Shown piece by piece: positions 9,167-17,618 of a DNA stretch of 64,000 bases; position 1 is the first letter of the stretch; the number at the start of each line of letters is the position of its first letter. Origin of the DNA: Flavobacterium sp. ALJ2 (lineage in GTDB: Bacteria > Bacteroidota > Bacteroidia > Flavobacteriales > Flavobacteriaceae). The position numbers were made by a program, and so were the translations under genes. The notes under the pieces were generated by a model that saw only the letters and a list, made by a program, of their open reading frames with translations, ran no database searches and was not told the DNA's origin. The DNA is taken from contig NZ_JADNRC010000005.1 in NCBI RefSeq assembly GCF_015594725.1, positions 215,200 to 279,199 of the forward strand. Direction: 5' to 3'.

Positions 9167-9270
9167 AAAAGCAGCCAAATAATCACAAAAACAAAAATAG
9201 TCCCAAAACATCCACTTCCAAGCTTTTTGGCTCCATAACCCGCTATTAATCCTCTAAATATGTTATTCAT
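9151..9270 (-). CDS. 39-residue glycine-rich membrane microprotein
   Basis: A short frame starting MNNIFRGLIAGYGAKKL and ending in a hydrophobic helix (about residues 21-35, CFGTIFVFVIIWLLL) followed by GQCS. It has an ATG and a positively charged, Gly-rich N-terminal half (Arg6, Lys15, Lys16). Topology would be a single membrane-spanning segment with the N-terminus inside. I believe similar microproteins occur in other flavobacteria, but this is from memory. It lies alone between the DUF808 gene and clpB. The 14 bases at its 3' end (AACTGCATTGACCT, 9153-9166) occur again at 9004-9017. Confidence 0.6.
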   Translation of the reverse strand: MNNIFRGLIAGYGAKKLGSGCFGTIFVFVIIWLLLGQCS

Positions 9271-9418
9271 AATATTATATTTATTTTAAGTTTTTATATA
9301 GCTAATCCTAGCTTAGTTCTGTCTAAATAAAGATGAGAACTAAATTAATTTTTTTCTTATACTAATTTAAAAAAAGTTTCATTATTTATTGATTTTCAAA
9401 TTCATATATAATAATAAA

Positions 9419-9446
9419 AAAACACCAGCCTTGCGACTGGTGTTTT
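9419..9446 (-). terminator. Terminator after clpB
   Basis: AAAACACCAG (9419-9428) pairs with CTGGTGTTTT (9437-9446) around an eight-base loop. The preceding A-run gives a U-run on the minus strand, and the clpB stop is 20 bases away. Confidence 0.88.
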
Positions 9447-9465
9447 CAAATTACTAAAAATCAAA

Positions 9466-12072
9466 TTATTGCGTTACTTCTTGTGTTTGATTCCTAAAAA
9501 CCAATTTACCATCAAAAGCATCTAATAAAATAATGCTATCTGTAGCTATTTTCCCTGCTAAAATTTCTTTTGACAATTGATTTAAAACATCTCTTTGTAT
9601 CACACGTTTTACTGGTCTTGCACCGAATTGCGGATCAAATCCTTTATCCGATAAATAAGCAACAGCTTCTGGAGTTGCATCCATTGTAATTCCTTGCAAA
9701 GCCAACATTTTGGTAACACTTTTTAATTGTAAACCAACAATATGTTTAATATTATCCACTGTTAAAGGCGGAAACAATACAATCTCATCAATACGGTTTA
9801 TAAATTCCGGACGTACTGTTTGTTTCAATAAAGCAAGCACTTCGACTTTTGCAGCCTCAGTTGCAGCTTCAATGCCTCCTTTTAAATTCTCAAATTTTTC
9901 TTGTATTATCTGACTTCCCATATTAGAAGTCATAATGATAATCGTATTTTTAAAATCGGCCAAACGCCCTTTATTATCTGTTAATCGTCCTTCATCCAAT
10001 ACTTGTAATAAAATATTAAATGTATCTGGATGCGCTTTTTCAATCTCATCTAACAGAATTACTGAATACGGTTTTCTACGTACAGCTTCTGTTAATTGCC
10101 CACCTTCGTCGTATCCTACATATCCTGGAGGTGCACCAACTAATCTACTCACACTATGACGTTCTTGATACTCACTCATATCAATTCTGGTCATGGCATT
10201 TTCATCATCAAAAAGATACTCCGCCAATGCTTTTGCAAGCTCTGTTTTACCAACTCCTGTAGTTCCTAAGAACAAGAAGGTACCAACTGGCTTTTTCATG
10301 TCTTGCAAACCAGCTCTACTTCTTCTTACAGCATCACTTACTGCTTCGATTGCTTCTTCCTGACCAACTACACGCTTGTGTAATTCATCTTCTAGATGCA
10401 AGAGTTTTTCTCTTTCTGTTTGAAGCATTTTCATTACTGGAATACCTGTCCATTTTGCCACAACTTCGGCAATATCTTCTCTGGTAACTTCTTCTTTAAT
10501 CAAAGAATCTCCAGATTGGTATTCATGCATTTGTTTTAATAAAACATCTAGTCTTTCTTGAGCTTCTTTTATTTTTCCGTAACGAATCTCGGCTACTTTT
10601 CCGTAATCACCATCACGTTCTGCACGATCTGCATCCTGTTTAAAGTTTTCAAGTTCTAATTTTACAGCTTGAATTCCATCTACTACATCTTTTTCAGATT
10701 TCCATTTGGCGTAGATTTCATTACGTTCTTCTTTTAAATTAGCCAATTCCATTCCTAAAACCTTGAGCTTGCTTTCGTCTTTCTCACGTTTTATGGCCTC
10801 AATCTCAATTTCTAATTGCATTATTTTTCTATCCAAAACATCTAATTCCTCGGGTTTTGAATTGATTTCCATACGCAATTTAGATGCAGCTTCATCCATT
10901 AAATCAATCGCTTTATCCGGTAGGAAACGATTGGTAATATAACGTTGAGAAAGCTCAACAGCGGCAATAATAGCTTCATCTTTTATCTGAACTTTATGAT
11001 GTGTTTCATACTTTTCTTTGATTCCTCGTAAAATTGAAATCGCACTTTCAGTATCTGGTTCCTCAATTATAATTTTTTGGAAACGACGTTCTAGTGCTTT
11101 ATCTTTTTCAAAATATTTTTGGTATTCATCTAAAGTTGTTGCGCCAATCGCTCTTAATTCTCCACGAGCCAAAGCTGGTTTTAGAATATTAGCCGCATCC
11201 ATTGCGCCTTCTCCTCCACCTGCTCCAACAAGTGTATGAATCTCATCTATAAACAAGACAATATCACCTTCGGCAGCTGTAACTTCTTTTACTACCGATT
11301 TCAATCGTTCTTCGAACTCACCTTTATATTTTGCCCCTGCAATTAATGCTCCCATATCAAGCGAAAACACAATTTTATCCTTTAGGTTTTCTGGCACGTC
11401 ACCATTAACGATTCTTCGTGCTAAACCTTCCGCAATTGCAGTTTTACCAACTCCGGGTTCACCAATTAACATTGGGTTATTTTTAGTTCTACGTGTTAAG
11501 ATTTGTAATACACGTCTAATTTCTTCATCTCGCCCGATAACAGGATCTAATTTTCCTGTACGTGCTAATTCATTTAAGTTTTTAGCATATTTATTCAATG
11601 AATTATATGTTTCTTCTGCAGATGCTGAAGTTACACGTTCTCCTTTACGTAATTCATCAATAGCAGCTTTTAAGCCTTTGTTTGTTACTCCTTGATCTTT
11701 TAAAATTTGAGCAACTTTGCTTTTTGAATCAAAAATTGCAAGCATTAAATGTTCGATTGAAACGTATTCATCGTTCATTTTTTGTGCAATAATCTCTGCT
11801 TCATTCAATGCTTTATTTGCATCTCTAGAAAGCATTACATCTCCTCCCGAAACTTTCGGGAAGCTTTGAATTGTGCTATCTAGAATTTGAAGAAATAAAG
11901 GCACATTTACATTGAGTTTTTTCAAAATAAATGGCGCTACATTTTCATCAACTTCAAAAATAGCTTTGAAGATATGTTCATTCTCTATTTGCTGTTGACC
12001 ATTTCGTTGAGCCAACTGCTGAGAAAGCTGAATAGCTTCTTGTGATTTGATTGTAAATTTATTTATGTTCAT
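9466..12072 (-). CDS. clpB: ATP-dependent disaggregase ClpB
   Basis: An 868-residue Hsp100 chaperone that, with the DnaK system, pulls polypeptides out of aggregates. The order is: N-terminal Clp domain (1-145); first AAA+ module with Walker A GEPGVGKT (204-211) and Walker [17 protein letters not shown]; coiled-coil M domain (about 400-530, rich in Glu/Lys); and second AAA+ module with GTTGVGKTE in place of the more usual GPTGVGKTE, plus Walker [14 protein letters not shown]. The C-terminal pore-loop GYVGYDEGG is present. M domain and length identify ClpB rather than ClpA or ClpC. It is divergent from ytxJ. I see no CIRCE element or recognisable heat-shock promoter upstream, so its regulation is not apparent from sequence. 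Confidence 0.97.
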   Translation of the reverse strand: MNINKFTIKSQEAIQLSQQLAQRNGQQQIENEHIFKAIFEVDENVAPFILKKLNVNVPLFLQILDSTIQSFPKVSGGDVMLSRDANKALNEAEIIAQKMNDEYVSIEHLMLAIFDSKSKVAQILKDQGVTNKGLKAAIDELRKGERVTSASAEETYNSLNKYAKNLNELARTGKLDPVIGRDEEIRRVLQILTRRTKNNPMLIGEPGVGKTAIAEGLARRIVNGDVPENLKDKIVFSLDMGALIAGAKYKGEFEERLKSVVKEVTAAEGDIVLFIDEIHTLVGAGGGEGAMDAANILKPALARGELRAIGATTLDEYQKYFEKDKALERRFQKIIIEEPDTESAISILRGIKEKYETHHKVQIKDEAIIAAVELSQRYITNRFLPDKAIDLMDEAASKLRMEINSKPEELDVLDRKIMQLEIEIEAIKREKDESKLKVLGMELANLKEERNEIYAKWKSEKDVVDGIQAVKLELENFKQDADRAERDGDYGKVAEIRYGKIKEAQERLDVLLKQMHEYQSGDSLIKEEVTREDIAEVVAKWTGIPVMKMLQTEREKLLHLEDELHKRVVGQEEAIEAVSDAVRRSRAGLQDMKKPVGTFLFLGTTGVGKTELAKALAEYLFDDENAMTRIDMSEYQERHSVSRLVGAPPGYVGYDEGGQLTEAVRRKPYSVILLDEIEKAHPDTFNILLQVLDEGRLTDNKGRLADFKNTIIIMTSNMGSQIIQEKFENLKGGIEAATEAAKVEVLALLKQTVRPEFINRIDEIVLFPPLTVDNIKHIVGLQLKSVTKMLALQGITMDATPEAVAYLSDKGFDPQFGARPVKRVIQRDVLNQLSKEILAGKIATDSIILLDAFDGKLVFRNQTQEVTQ

Positions 12073-12229
12073 CTTTATATTGATTTATGTTTTATGATTC
12101 TATTTTAATAAGTAACTTTGTTTATTATTTCTCAAAATATATTCCACAACAATAAAACAGACAAAATGTCGCTTAAAATTCAATTTTCATTGCCTTAAGG
12201 TGTCAAAAAGTCATAAATAACGACAAAAC

Positions 12230-12619
12230 ATGAGTTTTCTATCATCACTATTTGGAGATTCTGATCAGAATAAATCATCAGAAACCAAAATAAACTGGAT
12301 TCCCTTAACAAATTTAGACCAATTAGACGAAATCGTAACTGAATCTAAAGATAAGCAAATTCTTATATTCAAACATAGTACAAGATGTAGTATCAGCAGA
12401 ATGGCTCTAAAACAATTTGAGAAAGAGTTTGATTTAGACACTAAAGTTAAGGCTTATTTTCTTGATCTAATAGCACATCGCGATGTTTCGAATGAAATAG
12501 CATCTCGTTTTAATATTATTCATCAATCTCCTCAATTATTACTTATCAAAGACGGAAAATCGATATATGATGTTTCACACAGCGATATTGATGCTGAAGC
12601 GTTGAAAAGTAAAGTGTAA
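12230..12619 (+). CDS. ytxJ: Monothiol bacilliredoxin YtxJ/BrxC family
   Basis: A 129-residue thioredoxin-fold protein of the YtxJ (DUF2847) family. It carries a single active-site cysteine, Cys53, in KHSTRCSISRMAL, followed by a cis-Pro loop (HQSPQLLLIKDG). In Firmicutes this family removes bacillithiol from oxidised protein thiols, and Flavobacteriia are generally credited with bacillithiol. The product would therefore be a cytoplasmic redox repair protein. No signal peptide is present. It is followed after 16 bases by the HD-domain gene on the same strand, so the two are probably co-transcribed. Bacillithiol synthesis genes are not in the window. Confidence 0.85.
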   Translation: MSFLSSLFGDSDQNKSSETKINWIPLTNLDQLDEIVTESKDKQILIFKHSTRCSISRMALKQFEKEFDLDTKVKAYFLDLIAHRDVSNEIASRFNIIHQSPQLLLIKDGKSIYDVSHSDIDAEALKSKV

Positions 12620-12635
12620 TTTTCAATAAAACCAA

Positions 12636-13178
12636 ATGAATATTCAATCAATTTATCAAAAAACAATCATTTTTGCTACTCTTAAACATTCAGAAAGTAA
12701 TCAACTCATTCCTGATTCTCAACTACCCTATGTTGTTCATTTAAGCAATGTGGCAATGGAAATTTTAATTGCTGCAAACAATACAAAGGAATTTGATATA
12801 AACTTTGCTACTCAAGTTGCATTGTTACACGATACATTAGAAGATACAACCACAACATTTAGCGAATTAGAACTTGAATTTGGAATTGAAATAGCTGAAG
12901 GAGTTTCTGCACTCACAAAAAATGATAATTTACCAAAAGAAGAAAAAATGCCTGATAGCCTGAATCGAATTTTAATTCAACGAAAAGAAGTCTGGGCTGT
13001 GAAACTAGCAGATAGGATAACAAACTTACAAAAGCCTCCTAAAACTTGGGATAATCTTAAAAAAAGAAAGTACAAAAAAGAAGCTGAAAGAATTTTAGAA
13101 AAATTAAAAGGAGCAAATCAATATTTAGAAAATCGTTTACAAATAAAAATTCAAGAATATGAATCTTATATCGATTAA
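12636..13178 (+). CDS. Stand-alone (p)ppGpp hydrolase-like HD protein (MESH1/SAH type)
   Basis: A 180-residue protein consisting of only a RelA/SpoT-type HD hydrolase domain. The metal and catalytic residues of MESH1-like small alarmone hydrolases are in order: His35 (PYVVHL), His65-Asp66 with Glu69-Asp70 (LLHDTLEDT), and Asp126 with Asn130 (VKLADRITNL). No synthetase, TGS or ACT domain follows, so it should only degrade (p)ppGpp or a related pyrophosphorylated nucleotide. The C-terminus is lysine-rich and helical. It begins 16 bases after ytxJ and shares its transcript. Family placement is good; the in vivo substrate is inferred, since some relatives act as NADPH phosphatases. Confidence 0.8.
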   Translation: MNIQSIYQKTIIFATLKHSESNQLIPDSQLPYVVHLSNVAMEILIAANNTKEFDINFATQVALLHDTLEDTTTTFSELELEFGIEIAEGVSALTKNDNLPKEEKMPDSLNRILIQRKEVWAVKLADRITNLQKPPKTWDNLKKRKYKKEAERILEKLKGANQYLENRLQIKIQEYESYID

Positions 13179-13230
13179 AACATTCCTGACTTAACAAGAC
13201 TATTTTCACTCTCTTATTCAGTTTTTTTAA

Positions 13231-14430
13231 TTAAAAACTGCCTCCTGAACCTCCTCCACTGAAATCTCCTCCTCCAAACTCCATTGGTGATTCCTCAGGC
13301 TTAACTTCTGGCTTCATCCCAAATGTAGAAGCTATAATCAAAGCTTCGGCATTTAATAGTGAATTTGAGTTATCAAATCGGTCTGATTTAAATGTTACTC
13401 CTTTTTCATTGTCTCTTAATTTTCTTATCGAAAAATAAGTAAATGCAAAAAGCAACAATCCTCCAAAAGTCAAAGCAACTTCTGTTGGTAGAACATGATG
13501 ATAGGTTCTGAAAGTAAAAATTGAAAAACAAAAAGATAAAAAACCTATCCAAAGCAAAATTCTATCTTTATTACGTATTCCAAAAAACAAATAAAGAACC
13601 GGAACTATAAACGTAAATATCCAAAAGAATAACGCAAATGGTATCTCTGGGCTTATTTCACCATACCAATATCCTCCAATAAGAGTAGCCGAAAGCTCTT
13701 TTACAGCCAGATAATTTCCTGAAAAATAAAATAAGATTAAGCCAAAATTTTTCATTAATAAAATTCCATTATAATAAAAGGGCTCTGCCAATTTTTTAAG
13801 AAGTACTTTACTAATACAATACATTCCAATTGCATAAAGCATTAACACAAACGGTAAAATAACGCTCCCTAACTCAATATAATTAAAGAACACAAATCCT
13901 AATGTTGTAGTCGATGCTAAGCAAAAAATTAATACCGAAGACAAGTGCAAATAACGTAAATACAGCAAAAAAGAAACTACGGTTACAGCAATCATACTTG
14001 ACAACATATCTGCATTATTAATTCGCAATATACTTGTTGAAAAGGACATTGCAACAGCTATAGTCAAAGTTAATTGTGCTCCTAATACAAAAGCATCGTC
14101 TAAACCATATCCATAATATTTTTGTTTTGCCAAAAATTCCGTCCCTAAAAATCCAATAATTGCGAATAGATAAACTAAAGCAATAATAAAATCATTAGAG
14201 GAGCTACCTATTCCTAATAAAGAAACTGTCCCGCAAATAGACGAATACAGAAAGACTCCTAATAAAAAGAACCCAATACGAATTAATACATTATCTTGAC
14301 TTTTAAGTACTGGCAATTCTTTAGAAACAGTATCTAATTGCTCTTTAGTTATAAAATTAGCTTTCTGTAAGTTCTCAGCTTCATCGACCAAAAAAACATC
14401 CTTCAATAAATTCTTATCGTATGCTATCAT
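13231..14430 (-). CDS. Multi-pass membrane protein with GGGxFxGGGxGGSF tail (DUF2157 partner)
   Basis: A 399-residue inner membrane protein. A short soluble N-terminus (about 1-45) resembles that of its neighbour, followed by about ten hydrophobic segments to residue 335. A cytoplasmic or periplasmic linker ends in GGGDFSGGGSGGSF. Gly/Ser/Phe tails of this form are known from TPM-domain proteins, where their purpose is unclear. The start overlaps the end of the upstream DUF2157 gene by 17 bases, so the two are translationally coupled and probably form a complex. The function is unknown. I place it in the DUF2157/DUF4401-like group by overall pattern only. Confidence 0.75.
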   Translation of the reverse strand: MIAYDKNLLKDVFLVDEAENLQKANFITKEQLDTVSKELPVLKSQDNVLIRIGFFLLGVFLYSSICGTVSLLGIGSSSNDFIIALVYLFAIIGFLGTEFLAKQKYYGYGLDDAFVLGAQLTLTIAVAMSFSTSILRINNADMLSSMIAVTVVSFLLYLRYLHLSSVLIFCLASTTTLGFVFFNYIELGSVILPFVLMLYAIGMYCISKVLLKKLAEPFYYNGILLMKNFGLILFYFSGNYLAVKELSATLIGGYWYGEISPEIPFALFFWIFTFIVPVLYLFFGIRNKDRILLWIGFLSFCFSIFTFRTYHHVLPTEVALTFGGLLLFAFTYFSIRKLRDNEKGVTFKSDRFDNSNSLLNAEALIIASTFGMKPEVKPEESPMEFGGGDFSGGGSGGSF

Positions 14431-15412
14431 TTGCTTTTTGTTTATTGAAGTTTTTAATTAATTTGATAAATAAAATAATAGATCCTATTATATAAAAAGG
14501 AGTTAAAACCATTATAAATTCAAAAAAATCATCGGCATTTATAAACTCTAAAAATTTAAAAACTATAATGTTAATACCAATGTAAGCGTATATAATTGTA
14601 AACACAAATAAAGAAATTGCGGGAATTTGATAACTTACATTGTAGAAATAATAAGTAGAAGCTCCTAAGACAATTACAAAAATTAACCAATAACTTTGGA
14701 ATAGATTGTTGATCGCAGCAATACTTATCAAATGCAAAGCATAAGTAAGGTAAATAAAATTAAAATGTATTTTTAAATTAATCTTTGTGCTATAAATAGT
14801 CCAAAGAATTAACAAACCTCCTAATATAATTGCTGAATAACTTAATGCATCTGTAGTATAAAAATCATTACTAAGTAAGGTTTGCGGACTTACCGAAAGA
14901 CCTATATAAGCTGCTAAACCTGTTACAGCAATTGTTAATACACTTTTATTATCAAAATAATAAGCACAAAAGAAACTAATGATTGTAGGCACTAATGTTG
15001 CTAAACCATAATGAGTCCCGAATAGCTCATATTGAAATTGAATGTACCCTACGAAAATACAGCTCAGAATTGTCGCTGTGAGGACTAAATATTGTAATAC
15101 TGGATTTTCAAAACTGGAGTCTTCTTTTTGAAATCCTTTTGAGTTTTTAAAGCAAAAATAAAAACAGATTACTGTTACAATTAATAATAATGATAAAATA
15201 GCTATGTGTCCTATTGTATCAATGTTTTGATAAATTAAGATTCCAATTCCTGTTGTAAATAACAAAACCGATAGGTATAGGAATAATTTTAATTCGTTAT
15301 GTAGCGAAAAAATCCCTAAACTACGATAGGCTTTTACCTGTACAAATTGTTCTTCGGTAATTAAGTTCTTCTCAAAAAGTTTTTGAGTTGCCTGTTCATC
15401 AAATTGTGTCAT
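14414..15412 (-). CDS. DUF2157 domain membrane protein
   Basis: A 332-residue protein. The N-terminal soluble helix-turn region (about 1-45: EQATQKLFEKNLITEEQF) leads into eight to ten transmembrane segments (about 45-320), the pattern of DUF2157. The function of the family is unknown. It is the first gene of a two-gene unit with the overlapping 399-residue membrane protein. A TAnnTTTG box (TATATTTG, 15446-15439) lies 27 bases upstream. The similar N-termini of the two proteins (LFEKNLITEEQFVQV here, LQKANFITKEQLDTV in the partner) suggest they arose by duplication. Confidence 0.8.
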   Translation of the reverse strand: MTQFDEQATQKLFEKNLITEEQFVQVKAYRSLGIFSLHNELKLFLYLSVLLFTTGIGILIYQNIDTIGHIAILSLLLIVTVICFYFCFKNSKGFQKEDSSFENPVLQYLVLTATILSCIFVGYIQFQYELFGTHYGLATLVPTIISFFCAYYFDNKSVLTIAVTGLAAYIGLSVSPQTLLSNDFYTTDALSYSAIILGGLLILWTIYSTKINLKIHFNFIYLTYALHLISIAAINNLFQSYWLIFVIVLGASTYYFYNVSYQIPAISLFVFTIIYAYIGINIIVFKFLEFINADDFFEFIMVLTPFYIIGSIILFIKLIKNFNKQKANDSIR

Positions 15413-15438
15413 ACTATTACTTTAAGATAACTATGTAT

Positions 15439-15446
15439 CAAATATA
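15439..15446 (-). promoter_or_regulatory. Probable -10-type box for the DUF2157 pair
   Basis: TATATTTG on the minus strand matches TAnnTTTG exactly, 27 bases before the ATG at 15412. No clear upstream TTTG box is present at the standard spacing. Confidence 0.45.
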
Positions 15447-15494
15447 TGTATTTAGCATGAATTTTCTGTTTTCAATAAAAAAGGATTTACTAAA

Positions 15495-15524
15495 AAAATG
15501 CGCTATGAAATCATAGCGCATTTT
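15495..15524 (-). terminator. Terminator of the arginine/proline operon
   Basis: Perfect stem AAAATGCGCTATGA (15495-15508) / TCATAGCGCATTTT (15511-15524) with a two-base loop. An extended A-run on the plus strand gives a U-run on the minus strand, 7 bases past the argH stop. Confidence 0.92.
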
Positions 15525-15530
15525 CATGAA

Positions 15531-16811
15531 TTAATAAGAACTCTTCATCTTCTCTTTTATAGCATCTAAACACAAATTATTAATACTTCCTTCATGTGTA
15601 TGTTTTGTTTCTTTAGGCGACTTAAACGTACCGTTTTCAAGTTGTTCGGCAACTTCTTTATATGCATCTCTAAACGGCATTCCTGCTACAACCATCTCAT
15701 TTAATGTATCTACTGTAAACAAGTAATCGTATTTTTTATCTTCTAAAATATGGTCTTTTACCGCAATGTCTTTTATGGAGAAAATTGCAATGTCTAAACA
15801 AGCTTTTAGGTTTTGAATTGCTGGAAACAATCCTTCTTTTAAAAGTTGTAAATCTCTATGATAGCCACTTGGTAAGTTATTTGTAATTAAAGTAATTTCA
15901 TATGGTAATGCTTGTATTTTGTTACATTTACCACGAATTAATTCAAATACATCAGGGTTCTTTTTATGTGGCATAATGCTCGAACCTGTTGTAAGATGCG
16001 ATGGTAAACTGATAAAATCAAAATTCTGACTCATATACAAACAAACGTCCATTGCAAATTTAGATAATGTAGCTGCAACACTACTCATTGCAAAAGCGAC
16101 TGTTTTCTCTGCTTTACCGCGACTCATTTGTGCTGCTACTGCATTGTACTTTAAAGTTTCAAATCCTAGCTCTTTTGTTGTAAATGTTCTATTTATAGGA
16201 AATGAACTTCCATAACCTGCCGCTGATCCTAATGGATTTTGATCTACAATTTTGGCAGCAGCATTAAGCATCGTAATATCATCAATAAGACTCTCTGCAT
16301 AAGCCGAAAACCACATTCCGAATGAGGATGGCATTGCAATTTGCAAATGTGTGTATCCTGGCAATAATACATTTTGATGCTTTTCTGCAGATTCCATTAA
16401 CAAGTCAAAAAGGCTTTTTACTTGTTCTTTTAATGCTTTTACTTCATCTTTAAGATATAAATGCACATCGACCAAAACTTGATCGTTACGTGAACGTGCT
16501 GTGTGGATTTTCTTTCCTGCATCGCCTAATTTCACCGTTAGTAAATATTCAATTTTGGAATGCACATCTTCAAAACTATCTTCGATTACGAAATTTCCTT
16601 TTTCGGCATCTTCAATGATTTCGTTTAATGCATCCACTAATGAATTGGTTTCATCTGCAGTTAAAAGCCCAATTTGCCCCAACATTTTTGCATGTGCAAT
16701 TGAACCTAATGCGTCATATTTTGCTAGGACTAAATCAAGTTCTCTATCGTTTCCAACAGTAAATTGTTCGATTTGTTTGTCAGTTGGTATTCCTTTTTCC
16801 CAAAGTTTCAT
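15531..16811 (-). CDS. argH: Argininosuccinate lyase
   Basis: A 426-residue enzyme of the fumarase/aspartase superfamily that splits argininosuccinate into arginine and fumarate, the final step of arginine synthesis. The superfamily signature GSSIMPHKKNPD is intact, as are the N-terminal HSKIEYLL and TARSRNDQV substrate motifs. It is the last gene of the minus-strand arg/pro operon and is followed by a strong terminator. It is separated from argE by an HNH endonuclease gene. In the 45-base gap upstream lies a small perfect hairpin, AGAAACA-AA-TGTTTCT (16832-16847). Confidence 0.97.
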   Translation of the reverse strand: MKLWEKGIPTDKQIEQFTVGNDRELDLVLAKYDALGSIAHAKMLGQIGLLTADETNSLVDALNEIIEDAEKGNFVIEDSFEDVHSKIEYLLTVKLGDAGKKIHTARSRNDQVLVDVHLYLKDEVKALKEQVKSLFDLLMESAEKHQNVLLPGYTHLQIAMPSSFGMWFSAYAESLIDDITMLNAAAKIVDQNPLGSAAGYGSSFPINRTFTTKELGFETLKYNAVAAQMSRGKAEKTVAFAMSSVAATLSKFAMDVCLYMSQNFDFISLPSHLTTGSSIMPHKKNPDVFELIRGKCNKIQALPYEITLITNNLPSGYHRDLQLLKEGLFPAIQNLKACLDIAIFSIKDIAVKDHILEDKKYDYLFTVDTLNEMVVAGMPFRDAYKEVAEQLENGTFKSPKETKHTHEGSINNLCLDAIKEKMKSSY

Positions 16812-16856
16812 AGGTAGATTTTTAGATTTTTAGAAACAAATGTTTCTTGTGTATTA

Positions 16857-17567
16857 TTATTTTTTAAAAATATAATCATAATGAAACTCCAAGTACTTAT
16901 GATTGCCATTTTTTATTTTAATCTTAATGTTTTCATTTACACCAATCTTTTCAATATCTTTTAATTGATTTGATATCTTAATCAAACCATTTTTGTCAAA
17001 AGTGATAAAACCCAAATCAAACAATTTATCATAAGTTGGTAAAAGTAAAAGTCCATTAAATTTATCAACTTTTTCAAGATTATCGGACATTTTCCATGGC
17101 TTTATATGTGATGCAATCAAAAACCTTACATCCTCATAACCTGATATACTGCATGCGTTCCAGAGATTTATTAAATCATCTCTGAATTTCCCTTGACCAA
17201 TTCTACTTAAAATAATGGATTCTTTTTCTAATTTACTTAGATTATTATTATTTTTAATTTCATCAATTTCATCTAAAGAATTATCAAGTTGATTTCTATG
17301 CATTTCTAAAAACTCAATATATAAATCAAGTGATCGACTATACATTCTATTTCCAGTTTTATTTTTTATATAAAATTCATCATAACTAAAATACTCATCT
17401 CTAATCTTAAGAACTTCTTCAGAATTAGTGATCTCATATAAATCAATTTCTTTTCCCAAAGAATTTTTAAAATGATTTGAAATTGTTGTTATAGTATTTG
17501 AATACTTTTCAGATTTAGAAATTGAATCTTTATTTTCTTTAATCCAATTGTCAAATTTTGTTTTCAT
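16857..17567 (-). CDS. HNH endonuclease family protein inside the arg operon
   Basis: A 236-residue protein with a C-terminal HNH_2-type nuclease domain (about 135-195): WNACSISG, ASHIKPW (His154) and NGLLLLPTYDKLFD (Asn171, Asp180). The N-terminal part (about 1-130) is Asn/Lys/Ile-rich and includes the Tyr-x-x-x-Leu pattern often found before such domains (GNRMYSRSLDLYIEFLE). Relatives are thought to be restriction or defence nucleases, but no methyltransferase or partner is present here. The gene lies in the same orientation between argE and argH with gaps of 51 and 45 bases, and its base composition looks even more AT-rich than its neighbours. It is probably a later insertion, read from the operon transcript. 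The exact target is unknown. Confidence 0.82.
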   Translation of the reverse strand: MKTKFDNWIKENKDSISKSEKYSNTITTISNHFKNSLGKEIDLYEITNSEEVLKIRDEYFSYDEFYIKNKTGNRMYSRSLDLYIEFLEMHRNQLDNSLDEIDEIKNNNNLSKLEKESIILSRIGQGKFRDDLINLWNACSISGYEDVRFLIASHIKPWKMSDNLEKVDKFNGLLLLPTYDKLFDLGFITFDKNGLIKISNQLKDIEKIGVNENIKIKIKNGNHKYLEFHYDYIFKK

Positions 17568-17618
17568 AATCTATGACTTAATTAATAATAACAATTCTCA
17601 AAGTTTTTGGTAAAGAAA

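Noticed and set aside
12073..12229. Search for a CIRCE or sigma-32 type heat-shock element before clpB
   Set aside because: No inverted repeat of CIRCE type and no convincing promoter seen in the 157-base divergent gap.
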